A stretch of DNA of 64,000 bases from Alphaproteobacteria bacterium (GTDB lineage Bacteria > Pseudomonadota > Alphaproteobacteria > Rhizobiales > GCA-2746425): contig JANSWZ010000001.1 of NCBI GenBank assembly GCA_024743215.1, positions 1 to 64,000 of the forward strand. The letters run 5' to 3'. The translations under genes and the position numbers were made by a program. Below are positions 19,878-28,386 of this stretch, piece after piece. Every line of letters starts with the position of its first letter. The first letter of the stretch is position 1. The notes under the pieces were generated by a model, which was not told where the DNA came from, ran no database searches, and was given only the letters and a program-made list of their open reading frames with translations.

Positions 19878-20537
19878 ATGCGGTTGATTTTATTCGATTG
19901 TGACGGAACTCTCGTCGATAGCCAGCACATGATTGTAGCCGCCATGGAGCGCGCGTTTACTGCTGTGAATCTACAGCCACCAACCCGTGAGCGGACCTTG
20001 TCGATCGTCGGGCGCTCACTGCATGAGGCCATGGTGGATCTCACAGATGCAGAGCATCCGATCGAAGACATGGTTGCGGCCTATCGTAAGAGCTTCTTTG
20101 AATTACGCGGTAATCCTGACTATCATGAACCGCTTTATGAAGGTGCCAAGGACTGTATCGACGCCTTGGCTGCGCGCGATGATGTTCTTCTTGGAATCGC
20201 GACGGGCAAGTCCCGACGCGGCGTGGATGCCCTTTTGGAGCTACATGATATGCAGGACCGGTTTGTAACCATACAATCTTCTGACAATGCACCGTCCAAA
20301 CCCAACCCGGCGATGGTTCATCAGGCTTTGAATGAAACTGGGCTGGACGCCAGCGTTACGACACTGATTGGCGATACCAGTTTCGATATGCAAATGGCGC
20401 AGAACGCCTCAATAGCGGCTCTGGGAGTGACCTGGGGCTATCATGATCAACCAGCGTTGAGGCAGGCAGGCGCAAGTCATCTGTTTGACAGTTTTCCTGA
20501 CCTTCGTAGATTTTTGCTGACTGGACTAAATGGCTGA
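19878..20537 (+). CDS. HAD-superfamily phosphatase, phosphoglycolate phosphatase-like
   Basis: 219 residues. Motif I FDCDGTLVDSQ at residues 6-16 holds the nucleophile Asp7 and acid/base Asp9; motif II is in GIATGKSRRG (Thr), motif III Lys in SSDNAPSKPNP, and motif IV in LIGDTSFDMQMA. The helical cap lies between motifs I and II (class C1). Such proteins hydrolyse small phosphate esters; the exact substrate is uncertain. It follows the pseudouridine synthase by 3 bases and overlaps the ATP12 gene by 8. Confidence 0.87.
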   Translation: MRLILFDCDGTLVDSQHMIVAAMERAFTAVNLQPPTRERTLSIVGRSLHEAMVDLTDAEHPIEDMVAAYRKSFFELRGNPDYHEPLYEGAKDCIDALAARDDVLLGIATGKSRRGVDALLELHDMQDRFVTIQSSDNAPSKPNPAMVHQALNETGLDASVTTLIGDTSFDMQMAQNASIAALGVTWGYHDQPALRQAGASHLFDSFPDLRRFLLTGLNG

Positions 20538-21306
20538 TACCTTGGATCCAATGGAAACAGACCCGGTTAAACGTGCTCAAGTGCATTCGGCGCCCAAATT
20601 GCCGAAGCGCTTCTATAAGGAAGCGACAGTGGCGGAGCGCGAGGGAGCGCATCACCTTCTGTTGGACGGCCGTTCGGCGCGAACGCCCGGGAAAAACCCA
20701 CTTGCTGTCAAAAACCAGGCGTTTGCCAAAGGATTGGCAAATGATTGGAACGCTCAAAAGGACGATATCAATCCTGCTACCATGCCCTTCACGCGATTGG
20801 CGAATTCGGCAATTGACGGCGTTTCGGCGGCGCTTGATCCGGTAGCAGAGGAAATTTCCGGCTTTGCGGAAACCGACCTTCTGTTCTACAGGGCTGGGCA
20901 ACCAGAAGAGCTTGTTGCCTTGCAGAGCCAGCACTGGGATCCGCTTCTGGATCATTTCAAGACCCACTATGTGGCCCGGTTTTTGCTAGCTGAAGGGTTG
21001 ATGTATGTGCAACAACCGACAGATAGTGTTGCGCGCATTTCTGAGCTGATCAGCGCCTACAAAAAAGATCCCTTATGTCTGGCCGGTTTGCAGGTCATGA
21101 CCTCCATTGCAGGATCAGTTCTGATTGCACTGGCTACAGCAAAAAATGTTCTTTCGGTTGAGGCGGCCTGGCAGGCCGCTCATGTGGATGAAGACTGGAA
21201 CATTTCCCAGTGGGGCTCCGACGAGGAAGCTCAAGCCAGACGGGTTTACCGCAGAAACGAGTTTGAAGTTGCCCATATGGCGGCGGCGGCCTTATCCGAC
21301 GAATGA
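20530..21306 (+). CDS. ATP12-family F1-ATPase assembly chaperone
   Basis: 258 residues. Recognised from LPKRFYKEATVAEREGAHHL, LLDGRSARTPGKNPLAV, and NDWNAQKDDINPATMPFTRLANSAID, which are typical of ATP12. In mitochondria ATP12 binds the free F1 alpha subunit during assembly; bacterial homologs are largely limited to alphaproteobacteria, which supports the lineage call. The role here is inferred from family. It closes the tightly packed operon begun by rarA. Confidence 0.9.
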   Translation: MADTLDPMETDPVKRAQVHSAPKLPKRFYKEATVAEREGAHHLLLDGRSARTPGKNPLAVKNQAFAKGLANDWNAQKDDINPATMPFTRLANSAIDGVSAALDPVAEEISGFAETDLLFYRAGQPEELVALQSQHWDPLLDHFKTHYVARFLLAEGLMYVQQPTDSVARISELISAYKKDPLCLAGLQVMTSIAGSVLIALATAKNVLSVEAAWQAAHVDEDWNISQWGSDEEAQARRVYRRNEFEVAHMAAAALSDE

Positions 21307-21383
21307 TTATCTTCTCTGACTGTTGTCTTGCATGGTATTGCTTTTGACAATTGGGGCAGGGACGAGACAAGAGCGGGATACTC

Positions 21384-22916
21384 ATGACATCTGTATTGGC
21401 TGAACTGGAAGCCCGTCGCGAAAAAACGCGGCTTGGTGGTGGTCAACGGCGCATCGACGCACAGCACGCCAAAGGAAAACTGACAGCGCGTGAACGTCTT
21501 GAAGTGCTTCTGGATGAGGGATCTTTCGAAGAGTACGACATGTTTGTGCAACACCGATGCACCGATTTTGGCATGGAAGACACCAAGATTGCCGGTGACG
21601 GTGTTGTGACCGGTTGGGGTACGGTCAATGGCCGCCCCATCTTTGTTTTTGCCAAGGATTTTACGGTCTTCGGTGGATCTCTGTCAGAAACCCATGCGCA
21701 GAAAATCACCAAAATTCAGGACATGGCGCTGAAAAATCGAACGCCTATTATCGGGCTGTTTGACGCTGGCGGCGCGCGCATTCAGGAAGGCGTCGCTGCA
21801 CTTGCTGGCTATGGAGAAGTGTTTCAGAGGAATGTGTTGGCGTCTGGCGTTATTCCCCAGATTTCAGTGATCATGGGGCCGTGTGCCGGCGGCGATGTGT
21901 ATTCGCCTGCCATGACCGATTTCATCTATATGGTGCGCGACACCAGCTATATGTTCGTGACCGGTCCCGATGTGGTGAAAACCGTTACCAATGAGACTGT
22001 GAGCGCAGAACAATTGGGTGGCGCATCGATCCACACCACAAAATCATCCATTGCAGATGGTGCCTTTGACAATGATGTGGAAGCCTTGCTTGAAATACGG
22101 CGCCTGGTGGATTTTTTGCCTGCCAGCAACACAGCCGAATTGCCTGAAGTTCCCTTGCAGGATGATCCGAACCGGCTTGAGCCGTCTCTGGACACCCTGA
22201 TCCCGGATAATGCAAACAAGCCCTATGACGTTAAGGAACTTATTGCCAAAACCGTTGATGATGCGGATTTCTTTGAGGTGCAGGAAAAGCACGCTGCCAA
22301 CATTGTTGTCGGATTTGCGCGTATGGAAGGGCGGTCGGTTGGAATTGTGGCCAATCAGCCAATGGTTCTGGCCGGGGTGCTGGACAGTGATGCCAGCCGC
22401 AAAGCCGCGCGGTTCGTGCGGTTCTGTGATTGTTTCAACATTCCCATTGTCACCTTTGTGGACGTGCCAGGCTTTTTGCCGGGAACCGCTCAGGAATATG
22501 GCGGGCTGATCAAGCATGGGGCAAAGCTGCTATTTGCCTATGCCGAGGCCACAGTTCCAAAAATCACGATCATCACGCGCAAGGCCTATGGCGGCGCATA
22601 TGATGTGATGGCTTCCAAACATTTGCGCGGCGATGTGAATTACGCCTGGCCCAGCGCCGAAATCGCTGTCATGGGCGCCAAGGGTGCTGTGGAAATCATC
22701 TTCCGCAAGGATATTGCGGATGCGGAACGTATTGCCGAGCATACCAGTGAATATGAAGACCGTTTTCTATCGCCATTTGTGGCGGCCGAAAGGGGCTACA
22801 TTGATGATGTCATCATGCCGCATTCCACACGGCGGCGCGTGTCACGTGCGTTAAAGCTGTTGCGCGGCAAGCAATTGGAAAATCCGTGGAAAAAGCATGA
22901 CAACATTCCGTTGTAG
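21384..22916 (+). CDS. pccB: Propionyl-CoA carboxylase beta subunit (carboxyltransferase)
   Basis: 510 residues from ATG 21384 ([14 protein letters not shown]), matching the family length; an in-frame upstream start at 21351 would add 11 residues. The carboxyltransferase moves CO2 from biotin to propionyl-CoA to give methylmalonyl-CoA. Crotonase-type oxyanion loops are seen in [20 protein letters not shown] and [17 protein letters not shown] in the N half and [13 protein letters not shown] and [14 protein letters not shown] in the C half. No biotin carboxylase alpha subunit is nearby in the window. Acetyl-CoA could be a second substrate, but the sequence type fits propionyl-CoA. Confidence 0.92.
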   Translation: MTSVLAELEARREKTRLGGGQRRIDAQHAKGKLTARERLEVLLDEGSFEEYDMFVQHRCTDFGMEDTKIAGDGVVTGWGTVNGRPIFVFAKDFTVFGGSLSETHAQKITKIQDMALKNRTPIIGLFDAGGARIQEGVAALAGYGEVFQRNVLASGVIPQISVIMGPCAGGDVYSPAMTDFIYMVRDTSYMFVTGPDVVKTVTNETVSAEQLGGASIHTTKSSIADGAFDNDVEALLEIRRLVDFLPASNTAELPEVPLQDDPNRLEPSLDTLIPDNANKPYDVKELIAKTVDDADFFEVQEKHAANIVVGFARMEGRSVGIVANQPMVLAGVLDSDASRKAARFVRFCDCFNIPIVTFVDVPGFLPGTAQEYGGLIKHGAKLLFAYAEATVPKITIITRKAYGGAYDVMASKHLRGDVNYAWPSAEIAVMGAKGAVEIIFRKDIADAERIAEHTSEYEDRFLSPFVAAERGYIDDVIMPHSTRRRVSRALKLLRGKQLENPWKKHDNIPL

Positions 22917-23049
22917 GCTGGTTGCCGCATTTGGCGCTATCAACAATGGATCGGTTTCGAGTGGGGACAGAACACCCAAAACGCGAGGCATCATTGCAAT
23001 TGAGCGGGTAGCCGGTTAAATACAATTTTTTACCGTTTCGGCTGGCTCA

Positions 23050-23754
23050 ATGCGCACACATCCTTTGAAAATCTCTTTGTTTGTCAGTCTGTTTTACATC
23101 TGGATACCGCTCGTTTCATACCTCGTTATCGTGGTCGTTGCGGCAACCAATCCGTCCTTGTACAGGGCCGTCGCGACTGGCGAAGATGGCCTCGTAGAAT
23201 TGCTGCATATCGTCCTTGGTCTTGTCGGTTTTCTATTGGCATTGCGGCTGCTTTCCTGGTTCTGGAAACAGAGCAACAAATTGGGAATTGCGTTCGCGAT
23301 ATTCTCCGCTCTTGTCTGTCTTTACATTGCGCTGGAAGAAGCCAGTTACGGGCAACATTTGTTTGGCTGGGAAGCCGATGGTGTGTTTCTGGAAGTGAAC
23401 AAGCAGCAAGAGACAAATATGCACAATATCAGCTCCTGGTTTAACGAAAAACCGAGGGTTGTTCTGGAACTTGCTATTATTTTGGGTGGTTTGTTGCTGC
23501 CGATTTTTCCAAACCTCTTCATGCGGTTTGTGCCTGCCGGGCTGCGTGCCTACGCGCCGACAGTCCTGTTCCTTCCAACCAGCATTCTGGTCGTCGTGTC
23601 TCGCTTACCCGAACGGCTCGGTTTGGATAGTCTGGAGACATATATTGGCAGCATTCGCCACAGCGAAGTGCAGGAACTTTATATGTTCCTGTTCATCGGT
23701 CTCTATATCTATTTTGTTTTATGCCTGGAAAGACACAAATACGCTAGCGAGTGA
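23050..23754 (+). CDS. Multi-pass inner membrane protein with EExSxGQ and NxHN motifs, function unknown
   Basis: 234 residues with about six hydrophobic segments (approximately residues 10-32, 53-73, 77-98, 134-152, 164-184, 212-228). Between helices 3 and 4 lies a polar block with EEASYGQHLFGW (97-108) and NKQQETNMHN (117-126). I recognise the pattern E-E-x-S-x-G-Q-x-x-x-G-W followed by N-x-Q-x-E-x-N-x-H-N from unnamed bacterial membrane proteins; its conserved Glu, Gln, Asn and His suggest an active or metal site at the membrane face. No function is known to me. It converges with fghA, overlapping it by 11 bases. Confidence 0.75.
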   Translation: MRTHPLKISLFVSLFYIWIPLVSYLVIVVVAATNPSLYRAVATGEDGLVELLHIVLGLVGFLLALRLLSWFWKQSNKLGIAFAIFSALVCLYIALEEASYGQHLFGWEADGVFLEVNKQQETNMHNISSWFNEKPRVVLELAIILGGLLLPIFPNLFMRFVPAGLRAYAPTVLFLPTSILVVVSRLPERLGLDSLETYIGSIRHSEVQELYMFLFIGLYIYFVLCLERHKYASE

Positions 23755-24589
23755 GCCGCTTGGCATGCCAATCAATGTGGTCTTTCATGAAGCTTGAAAT
23801 GAAATAGTAGGAATGGTCATAACCCTCATGCTGCCGCAATGTGAGGGGAATTCCAGCCGTTGCACAGGCCGTTTGCAAGGCATCGGGCTTTAATTGGTTC
23901 TCCAGAAATTCATCACCCAGACCCTGATCAACCAGGATGTCTTCAACCCGGTAGCCATCCTCTATCAGCGCGACAGTATCTAAAGACCGCCAGCTGTTTC
24001 GGTCCGCGCCAAGGAATTCTGAAAAGGCGTGGGTACCCCATGGGCTGTTCATTGGATTGCATACTGGTGCAAATGCAGAGACTGACCGATAGAGCTCAGG
24101 ATGCTTGAGCGCCAGCGTCAATGCTCCGTGTCCGCCCATTGAATGGCCAAAGATCGAGTCTTTTGAATCTCTTGTGGGGAAATGCTCACAGATGAGATTC
24201 GGCAGCTCATCGGTAATGTAGCGTTCCATATTGTAATGTGTGGCGTAGGGCGGCTGTGTTGCGTTCAAATAGTAGCCCGCACCCTTGCCGGAGTAATAGA
24301 CATCTTCATCCGGCACATCATCACCGCGCGGGCTGGTGTCCGGGCAGATGAAGATTATGCCGTGATGCGCTGCTGCTTCCCGGTATTCACCTTTCTCCAT
24401 TACATTTGCGTGGCTGCAGGTGAGGCCGGACAGATATGTCAGGGTAGGGCATGGATGGCCATCCAGCGCCTGCGGTGGCAAGAACACCGAGAAGGTCATC
24501 GTACATTGGCACGCATCGCTCCAGTGGCTGTAGACGCGCTGAGCGCCGCCATGTGCACGGCGCTCTTCAATCAACTTAATGTCGGGCAT
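23744..24589 (-). CDS. fghA: S-formylglutathione hydrolase
   Basis: 281 residues. It hydrolyses S-formylglutathione to formate and glutathione, the second step in glutathione-dependent formaldehyde oxidation. An esterase D fold with the nucleophile elbow GHSMGG (Ser150), an Asp in DQGLGDEFLENQ and the catalytic His in HEGYDHSYYF. The LSGLTCSHANVMEKG segment (about residues 53-67) contains the cysteine that gives these enzymes thiol sensitivity. It lies 8 bases downstream of the class III alcohol dehydrogenase in the same operon. Confidence 0.96.
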   Translation of the reverse strand: MPDIKLIEERRAHGGAQRVYSHWSDACQCTMTFSVFLPPQALDGHPCPTLTYLSGLTCSHANVMEKGEYREAAAHHGIIFICPDTSPRGDDVPDEDVYYSGKGAGYYLNATQPPYATHYNMERYITDELPNLICEHFPTRDSKDSIFGHSMGGHGALTLALKHPELYRSVSAFAPVCNPMNSPWGTHAFSEFLGADRNSWRSLDTVALIEDGYRVEDILVDQGLGDEFLENQLKPDALQTACATAGIPLTLRQHEGYDHSYYFISSFMKDHIDWHAKRLTR

Positions 24590-24597
24590 GGTGTTTC

Positions 24598-25707
24598 CTA
24601 GTAGAGAACAACGCTGCGGATGGATTCTCCAGAATGCATCAGGTCAAAGCCCTTATTGATGTCTTCCAGGGGCATCGTATGGGTGATCATTGGATCGATC
24701 TGAATTTTGCCATCCATGTACCAGTCGACAATTTTTGGTACATCAGTACGGCCGCGTGCGCCGCCAAATGCGGTGCCTTTCCACGAACGTCCGGTGACCA
24801 GTTGGAAAGGCCGTGTAGAGATTTCCTGTCCGGCACCGGCGACGCCGATGATGATGGATTCGCCCCAACCCTTGTGGCAGCATTCCAGGGCTTGCCGCAT
24901 GACATTGGTGTTGCCGATGCATTCAAATGAATAGTCAGCGCCGCCACCTGTCAGATCCACCAGATGGGATACAAGATCATCTCCGGCTTCTTTGGGATTG
25001 ACGAAATGGGTCATGCCGAATTTCTCGCCCCATTCCTTCTTGCTGTTGTTCATATCTACGCCAACAATCATGTTGGCACCGGCCAGCCTGCATCCCTGAA
25101 TGACGTTCAGGCCAATGCCACCAAGGCCAAAAATAACGCAATTGGAGCCTGGCTCTACCTTGGCCGTGTTGATGACAGCCCCAATACCGGTGGTGACGCC
25201 GCAGCCAATATAGCAAATGGATTCAAATGGGGCGTCTTCACGCACTTTCGCAAGCGCGATTTCGGGCAGCACCGTGTAGTTGGCGAAAGTTGAGGTGCCC
25301 ATATAATGCATGATTGGCGTGCCATCGATGGAGAAACGTGACGTGCCATCCGGCATCAGGCCCTGTCCCTGTGTTGTACGGATGGACTGGCAAAGATTCG
25401 TTTTGGGGTGAAGGCAATACTCGCATTCACGACATTCCGGTGTGTAAAGAGGAATGACATGGTCGCCTGGCTTTAGTGACGTAACACCGGCGCCAACTTC
25501 AACCACCACGCCAGCACCTTCATGCCCCAATATCGCCGGGAAAATCCCTTCTGGATCATCTCCGGATCTTGTAAACTCATCTGTATGGCAGATGCCGGTT
25601 GCTTTGATCTCGACCAGCACTTCGCCGGCCCGCGGCCCTTCCAACTGAACCGTTGTGACTTCCAAAGGTTTGCCTGCTTCAAAGGCGACAGCTGCTTTTA
25701 CATCCAT
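24598..25707 (-). CDS. frmA: S-(hydroxymethyl)glutathione dehydrogenase / class III alcohol dehydrogenase
   Basis: 369 residues. It oxidises S-hydroxymethylglutathione to S-formylglutathione with NAD+; it also reduces S-nitrosoglutathione in related bacteria. Catalytic zinc ligands are Cys40 (GICHTDEFT), His62 (GHEGAG) and Cys168 (IGCGVTTGIGAV); the structural zinc site is Cys92, 95, 98 and 106. The NAD site shows FGLGGIGLNVIQG. The operon frmA-fghA is complete for formaldehyde to formate. No frmR repressor gene is adjacent, so control is not evident. Confidence 0.97.
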   Translation of the reverse strand: MDVKAAVAFEAGKPLEVTTVQLEGPRAGEVLVEIKATGICHTDEFTRSGDDPEGIFPAILGHEGAGVVVEVGAGVTSLKPGDHVIPLYTPECRECEYCLHPKTNLCQSIRTTQGQGLMPDGTSRFSIDGTPIMHYMGTSTFANYTVLPEIALAKVREDAPFESICYIGCGVTTGIGAVINTAKVEPGSNCVIFGLGGIGLNVIQGCRLAGANMIVGVDMNNSKKEWGEKFGMTHFVNPKEAGDDLVSHLVDLTGGGADYSFECIGNTNVMRQALECCHKGWGESIIIGVAGAGQEISTRPFQLVTGRSWKGTAFGGARGRTDVPKIVDWYMDGKIQIDPMITHTMPLEDINKGFDLMHSGESIRSVVLY

Positions 25708-25903
25708 TGTTTCATCCTCAGCGTTATATTTTTCGTAAAACTACACGGCTGGAACGCTGGTGCAACGGTTTTGTAACCTGCATGATGACAAGTTGGTGGT
25801 TTGTTGGCCTGTGGGAGGATTGAGTGATCTTTCACTTGTTTCCACGCCACCCAAGTGCCATATCGGAAAAAACAATTTCCCGGCTTTGAAACGGAACCGC
25901 CAG

Positions 25904-26515
25904 ATGACCCACGCTAAAACACCCGCCCGACTGGATGATGATGACAAGAAGCAGGATGACGACAAGGATAAGTCGCCTTCCGTTGACAAGCACCTGTTTG
26001 AGGCCCGCACAGTTCTGATTACCGGCCAGGTCTCGCAGGAGATGGCGCGGGACGTGTCAGCACGCCTGCTGGCTTTGGCACAGGCATCGGATGATCCAAT
26101 CCTCGTGATCGTCTCTTCGCCCGGTGGGCACGTGGAATCGGGCGACATGATCCATGATATGATCCGTTTCATCAAACCGAAGGTGAACATTCTGGGGACT
26201 GGATGGGTCGCAAGCGCCGGCGCTCTGATTTATGTGTCAGTGCCGAAAGAAAACCGCTTTGCCACAACGAATACGCGCTTCTTGCTGCATCAACCATCCG
26301 GTGGAGCCGGTGGTGCTGCCAGTGACATCGAGATTCAGGCGCGTGAAATCATCAAAATGCGTGACCGACTCAATAAAATGTTTGCGGATGCGACCGGCCA
26401 GAAGATCGAGCAGATCGAAGAAGACACTGATCGGGATTACTGGATGAGCGCGCAAGAAGCGATTGATTACGGCCTTGCGGGTCAAATCGTACAGACTGAA
26501 GCTGATATCAAATAG
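25904..26515 (+). CDS. ClpP-like serine peptidase (accessory paralog)
   Basis: 203 residues from ATG 25904 (the frame is open further upstream, but that part is not ClpP-like). ClpP fold with the triad Ser104 ([10 protein letters not shown]), His129 ([10 protein letters not shown]) and Asp178 (DTDRDYWMS). A housekeeping ClpP has GQAASMGA and RIMIHQP at these places, so this is a divergent second form. The N-terminus is an unusual run of Asp and Lys ([13 protein letters not shown], residues 11-23). It stands alone, without clpX or clpA next to it, downstream of the divergent frmA. Confidence 0.85.
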   Translation: MTHAKTPARLDDDDKKQDDDKDKSPSVDKHLFEARTVLITGQVSQEMARDVSARLLALAQASDDPILVIVSSPGGHVESGDMIHDMIRFIKPKVNILGTGWVASAGALIYVSVPKENRFATTNTRFLLHQPSGGAGGAASDIEIQAREIIKMRDRLNKMFADATGQKIEQIEEDTDRDYWMSAQEAIDYGLAGQIVQTEADIK

Positions 26516-26531
26516 ACATTGAACTGATCCG

Positions 26532-26568
26532 CGCCCAATGAGCGAAACACTGCTTCATTGGGCGTTTT
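26532..26568 (+). terminator. Intrinsic terminator after the ClpP-like gene
   Basis: CGCCCAATGA (26532-26541) pairs perfectly with TCATTGGGCG (26555-26564) around a 13-base loop and is followed by TTTT. It ends plus-strand transcription before the convergent pxpA gene. There is no U-run in the other direction. Confidence 0.8.
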
Positions 26569-26586
26569 GGCGGCTACATTGAGCAT

Positions 26587-27393
26587 CTATGGTCTTGGGG
26601 ATACTCTCGCCATGTCAGCAATCGTGGCGGTTGGGATGTTGTTGTTCTCGCAGCGTTTGCGAATAGCTTTTGCAATTGGCAGCGCTGAACTCTCATCCCC
26701 ATGAATGCAGAACGTCTCAATGGGAGTGGCCAGTTTCGTCCCGTCACAAGCTTCCAATTGCTGTCTCTCCAACATCAAAAAAGTGCGTTCGACGGCAATT
26801 CCGGGATCAGTAATCACAGCATTTTTCATGGTACGGGGCATCAAACAGCCGTTTGGCAGATATTGCCGGTCACAATAGGCCTCATGGATCACGCGCAGGC
26901 CCTGATCTTGCCCCGAGGTGACCATTTCCGAAAGACAGTTCGCGACAAAGATCAGGTTTCGATCGGCAGCACGGATGCCGCGCGCTATTGCTGAAGCTAT
27001 TACCGCATCTTCATGCGCCATACTGTTCAGCGCCCCGTGCGGTTTGACATATTCAACAACTGCACCCATTGCGCCTGCGATAGCCTGCAGTGCGCCAATT
27101 TGATAGGTCACAAGATATTCGATGTCTTTGGGCGACATGGCCATCTGGCGACGACCAAAGCCCCAAATATCATTGAAACCGGGATGGGCGCCGATACATG
27201 CTCCCTGTGCTATGGCCAACTCTACGGTTCGCGCCATAACAGTCGGATCGCCGGCATGCATTCCACAAGCGATATTTGCTGATGTGACCAGCGGAACCAG
27301 CGCTGCATCGTTGCCATGGTTATAAACACCAAAGCTTTCGCCCATGTCTGCATCCAGGCAGATTCTTTTTGTTGAAATGCTCATTGTCGGCAT
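26587..27393 (-). CDS. pxpA: PxpA/LamB-YcsF family protein (5-oxoprolinase subunit A-like)
   Basis: 268 residues. In the known PxpABC system this subunit takes part in ATP-dependent opening of 5-oxoproline (pyroglutamate) to glutamate. Typical blocks are LDADMGESFGVY at about residues 13-24, SANIACGMHAGDP (39-51), GAHPGFNDIWGFGRR (74-88), YVKPHGALN (116-124) and ETFCIHGDESSA near the C-terminus. The partner subunits PxpB and PxpC are absent here. Instead the gene neighbours a LysR regulator and TTT transporter genes and shares their operator, so the real substrate may be an imported lactam or carboxylate. Confidence 0.9.
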   Translation of the reverse strand: MPTMSISTKRICLDADMGESFGVYNHGNDAALVPLVTSANIACGMHAGDPTVMARTVELAIAQGACIGAHPGFNDIWGFGRRQMAMSPKDIEYLVTYQIGALQAIAGAMGAVVEYVKPHGALNSMAHEDAVIASAIARGIRAADRNLIFVANCLSEMVTSGQDQGLRVIHEAYCDRQYLPNGCLMPRTMKNAVITDPGIAVERTFLMLERQQLEACDGTKLATPIETFCIHGDESSALPIAKAIRKRCENNNIPTATIADMARVSPRP

Positions 27394-27415
27394 TCTCTAT
27401 TCCGTTGGCTTGTGT

Positions 27416-27458
27416 GTCCAATGCATCTATGTTCAGTATCTATATGCGATACGTGCAT
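27416..27458. promoter_or_regulatory. Bipartite LysR-type operator in the pxpA/lysR intergenic region
   Basis: GTCCAATGCAT (27416-27426), 15 bases, ATATGCG (27442-27448), 5 bases, TGCAT (27454-27458). The right half contains ATGC-N7-GCAT (27444-27458), which fits the canonical T-N11-A LysR box. The same arrangement with identical spacing occurs upstream of tctC at 31329-31371. Relative to pxpA the full dyad is distal and the half-site proximal, as expected for a LysR recognition site and activation site. Confidence 0.65.
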
Positions 27459-27469
27459 GGATGGTCTTG

Positions 27470-28372
27470 ATGCTTGAACTGAGAGAACTGCGCAATTTTG
27501 TAGTTGTTGCCGCACGCCTGAACATTACAAATGCTGCCCATGAAGTGAACCTCAGCCAGCCAGCGCTTTCACGTCAGATCCAGGCACTGGAACGCAAATT
27601 GGGTGTCGATCTATTTCACCGTGTTGGAAAACGACTGGTACTGACCGCAGAGGGTTCCGATTTTGCCGAGCAGGCAAAAGAGCTTCTGGAGCGAGCATCT
27701 GATTTGACTTACCGTGCATCAAGTCAGGGGGTTCTTGGTGGCGGGACGCTTCGGATCGGGGCATCCCCACAAACAACCGCCTGGTTGCTTTCACCTGCAA
27801 TGGCTCTGTTTCGCAGCAGGAATCCGGATGTGAGATTTGTCATGAACGAAGGTAATAATGACAAGTTGATTGAAATGGTCGAACATGGTGCTGCTCATCT
27901 TGTCGTGGCCAATCTGGGCATCAATCATTTGGTCGCCGGACGGCGGTTGTTTGATGCGCGATTACTTGCCGTGCTGCCTCCAGATCATGATTTGCGGGAT
28001 AGAGAGGCAATCACCATTGAGGACATTGCAGATACGCCTTTGCTGATAATGCGGCGTGGATTTTTGACCCGTCACCTGTTTGAACAGGCCGCACTTGCGC
28101 ATGGGGTCAGACCTGAAATTGTTCTTGAGAGTGACAGCACTTATACGTTGAGGGCGCTTGCCCGTGACGGGCATGGTATTGCAATTGTCTCATCTTCTGC
28201 GCGCGATTTTTCTCCTGGCGAAAATATCGTGCCGATACGGTCCAGCCTGTGTCAAACATCCGCTGAGGTTTCTGCGCTTTGGGACCCGAAACGCTACCAA
28301 CCCAAAAGCTTAAGCAGCTTTGTGAATGTCCTCGCTCAAATCTGCGAGCAGGAATCCAGAGTGATTCCATAG
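27470..28372 (+). CDS. LysR-family transcriptional regulator, divergent from pxpA
   Basis: 300 residues from ATG 27470 (MLELRELRNFVVVAARLN); ATG 27461 would add three residues. The N-terminal winged helix-turn-helix spans about residues 1-60 (NITNAAHEVNLSQPALSRQI), followed by the LysR effector domain (residues about 90-295: GTLRIGASPQTTAWLLSP and so on). It lies between pxpA and the tctCBA genes and, by the shared operator, is the likely regulator of both. The right half of the operator is only 12 bases before its own start codon, so autorepression is also likely. The ligand is unknown. Confidence 0.9.
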   Translation: MLELRELRNFVVVAARLNITNAAHEVNLSQPALSRQIQALERKLGVDLFHRVGKRLVLTAEGSDFAEQAKELLERASDLTYRASSQGVLGGGTLRIGASPQTTAWLLSPAMALFRSRNPDVRFVMNEGNNDKLIEMVEHGAAHLVVANLGINHLVAGRRLFDARLLAVLPPDHDLRDREAITIEDIADTPLLIMRRGFLTRHLFEQAALAHGVRPEIVLESDSTYTLRALARDGHGIAIVSSSARDFSPGENIVPIRSSLCQTSAEVSALWDPKRYQPKSLSSFVNVLAQICEQESRVIP

Positions 28373-28386
28373 AACGCAGTAATGCT

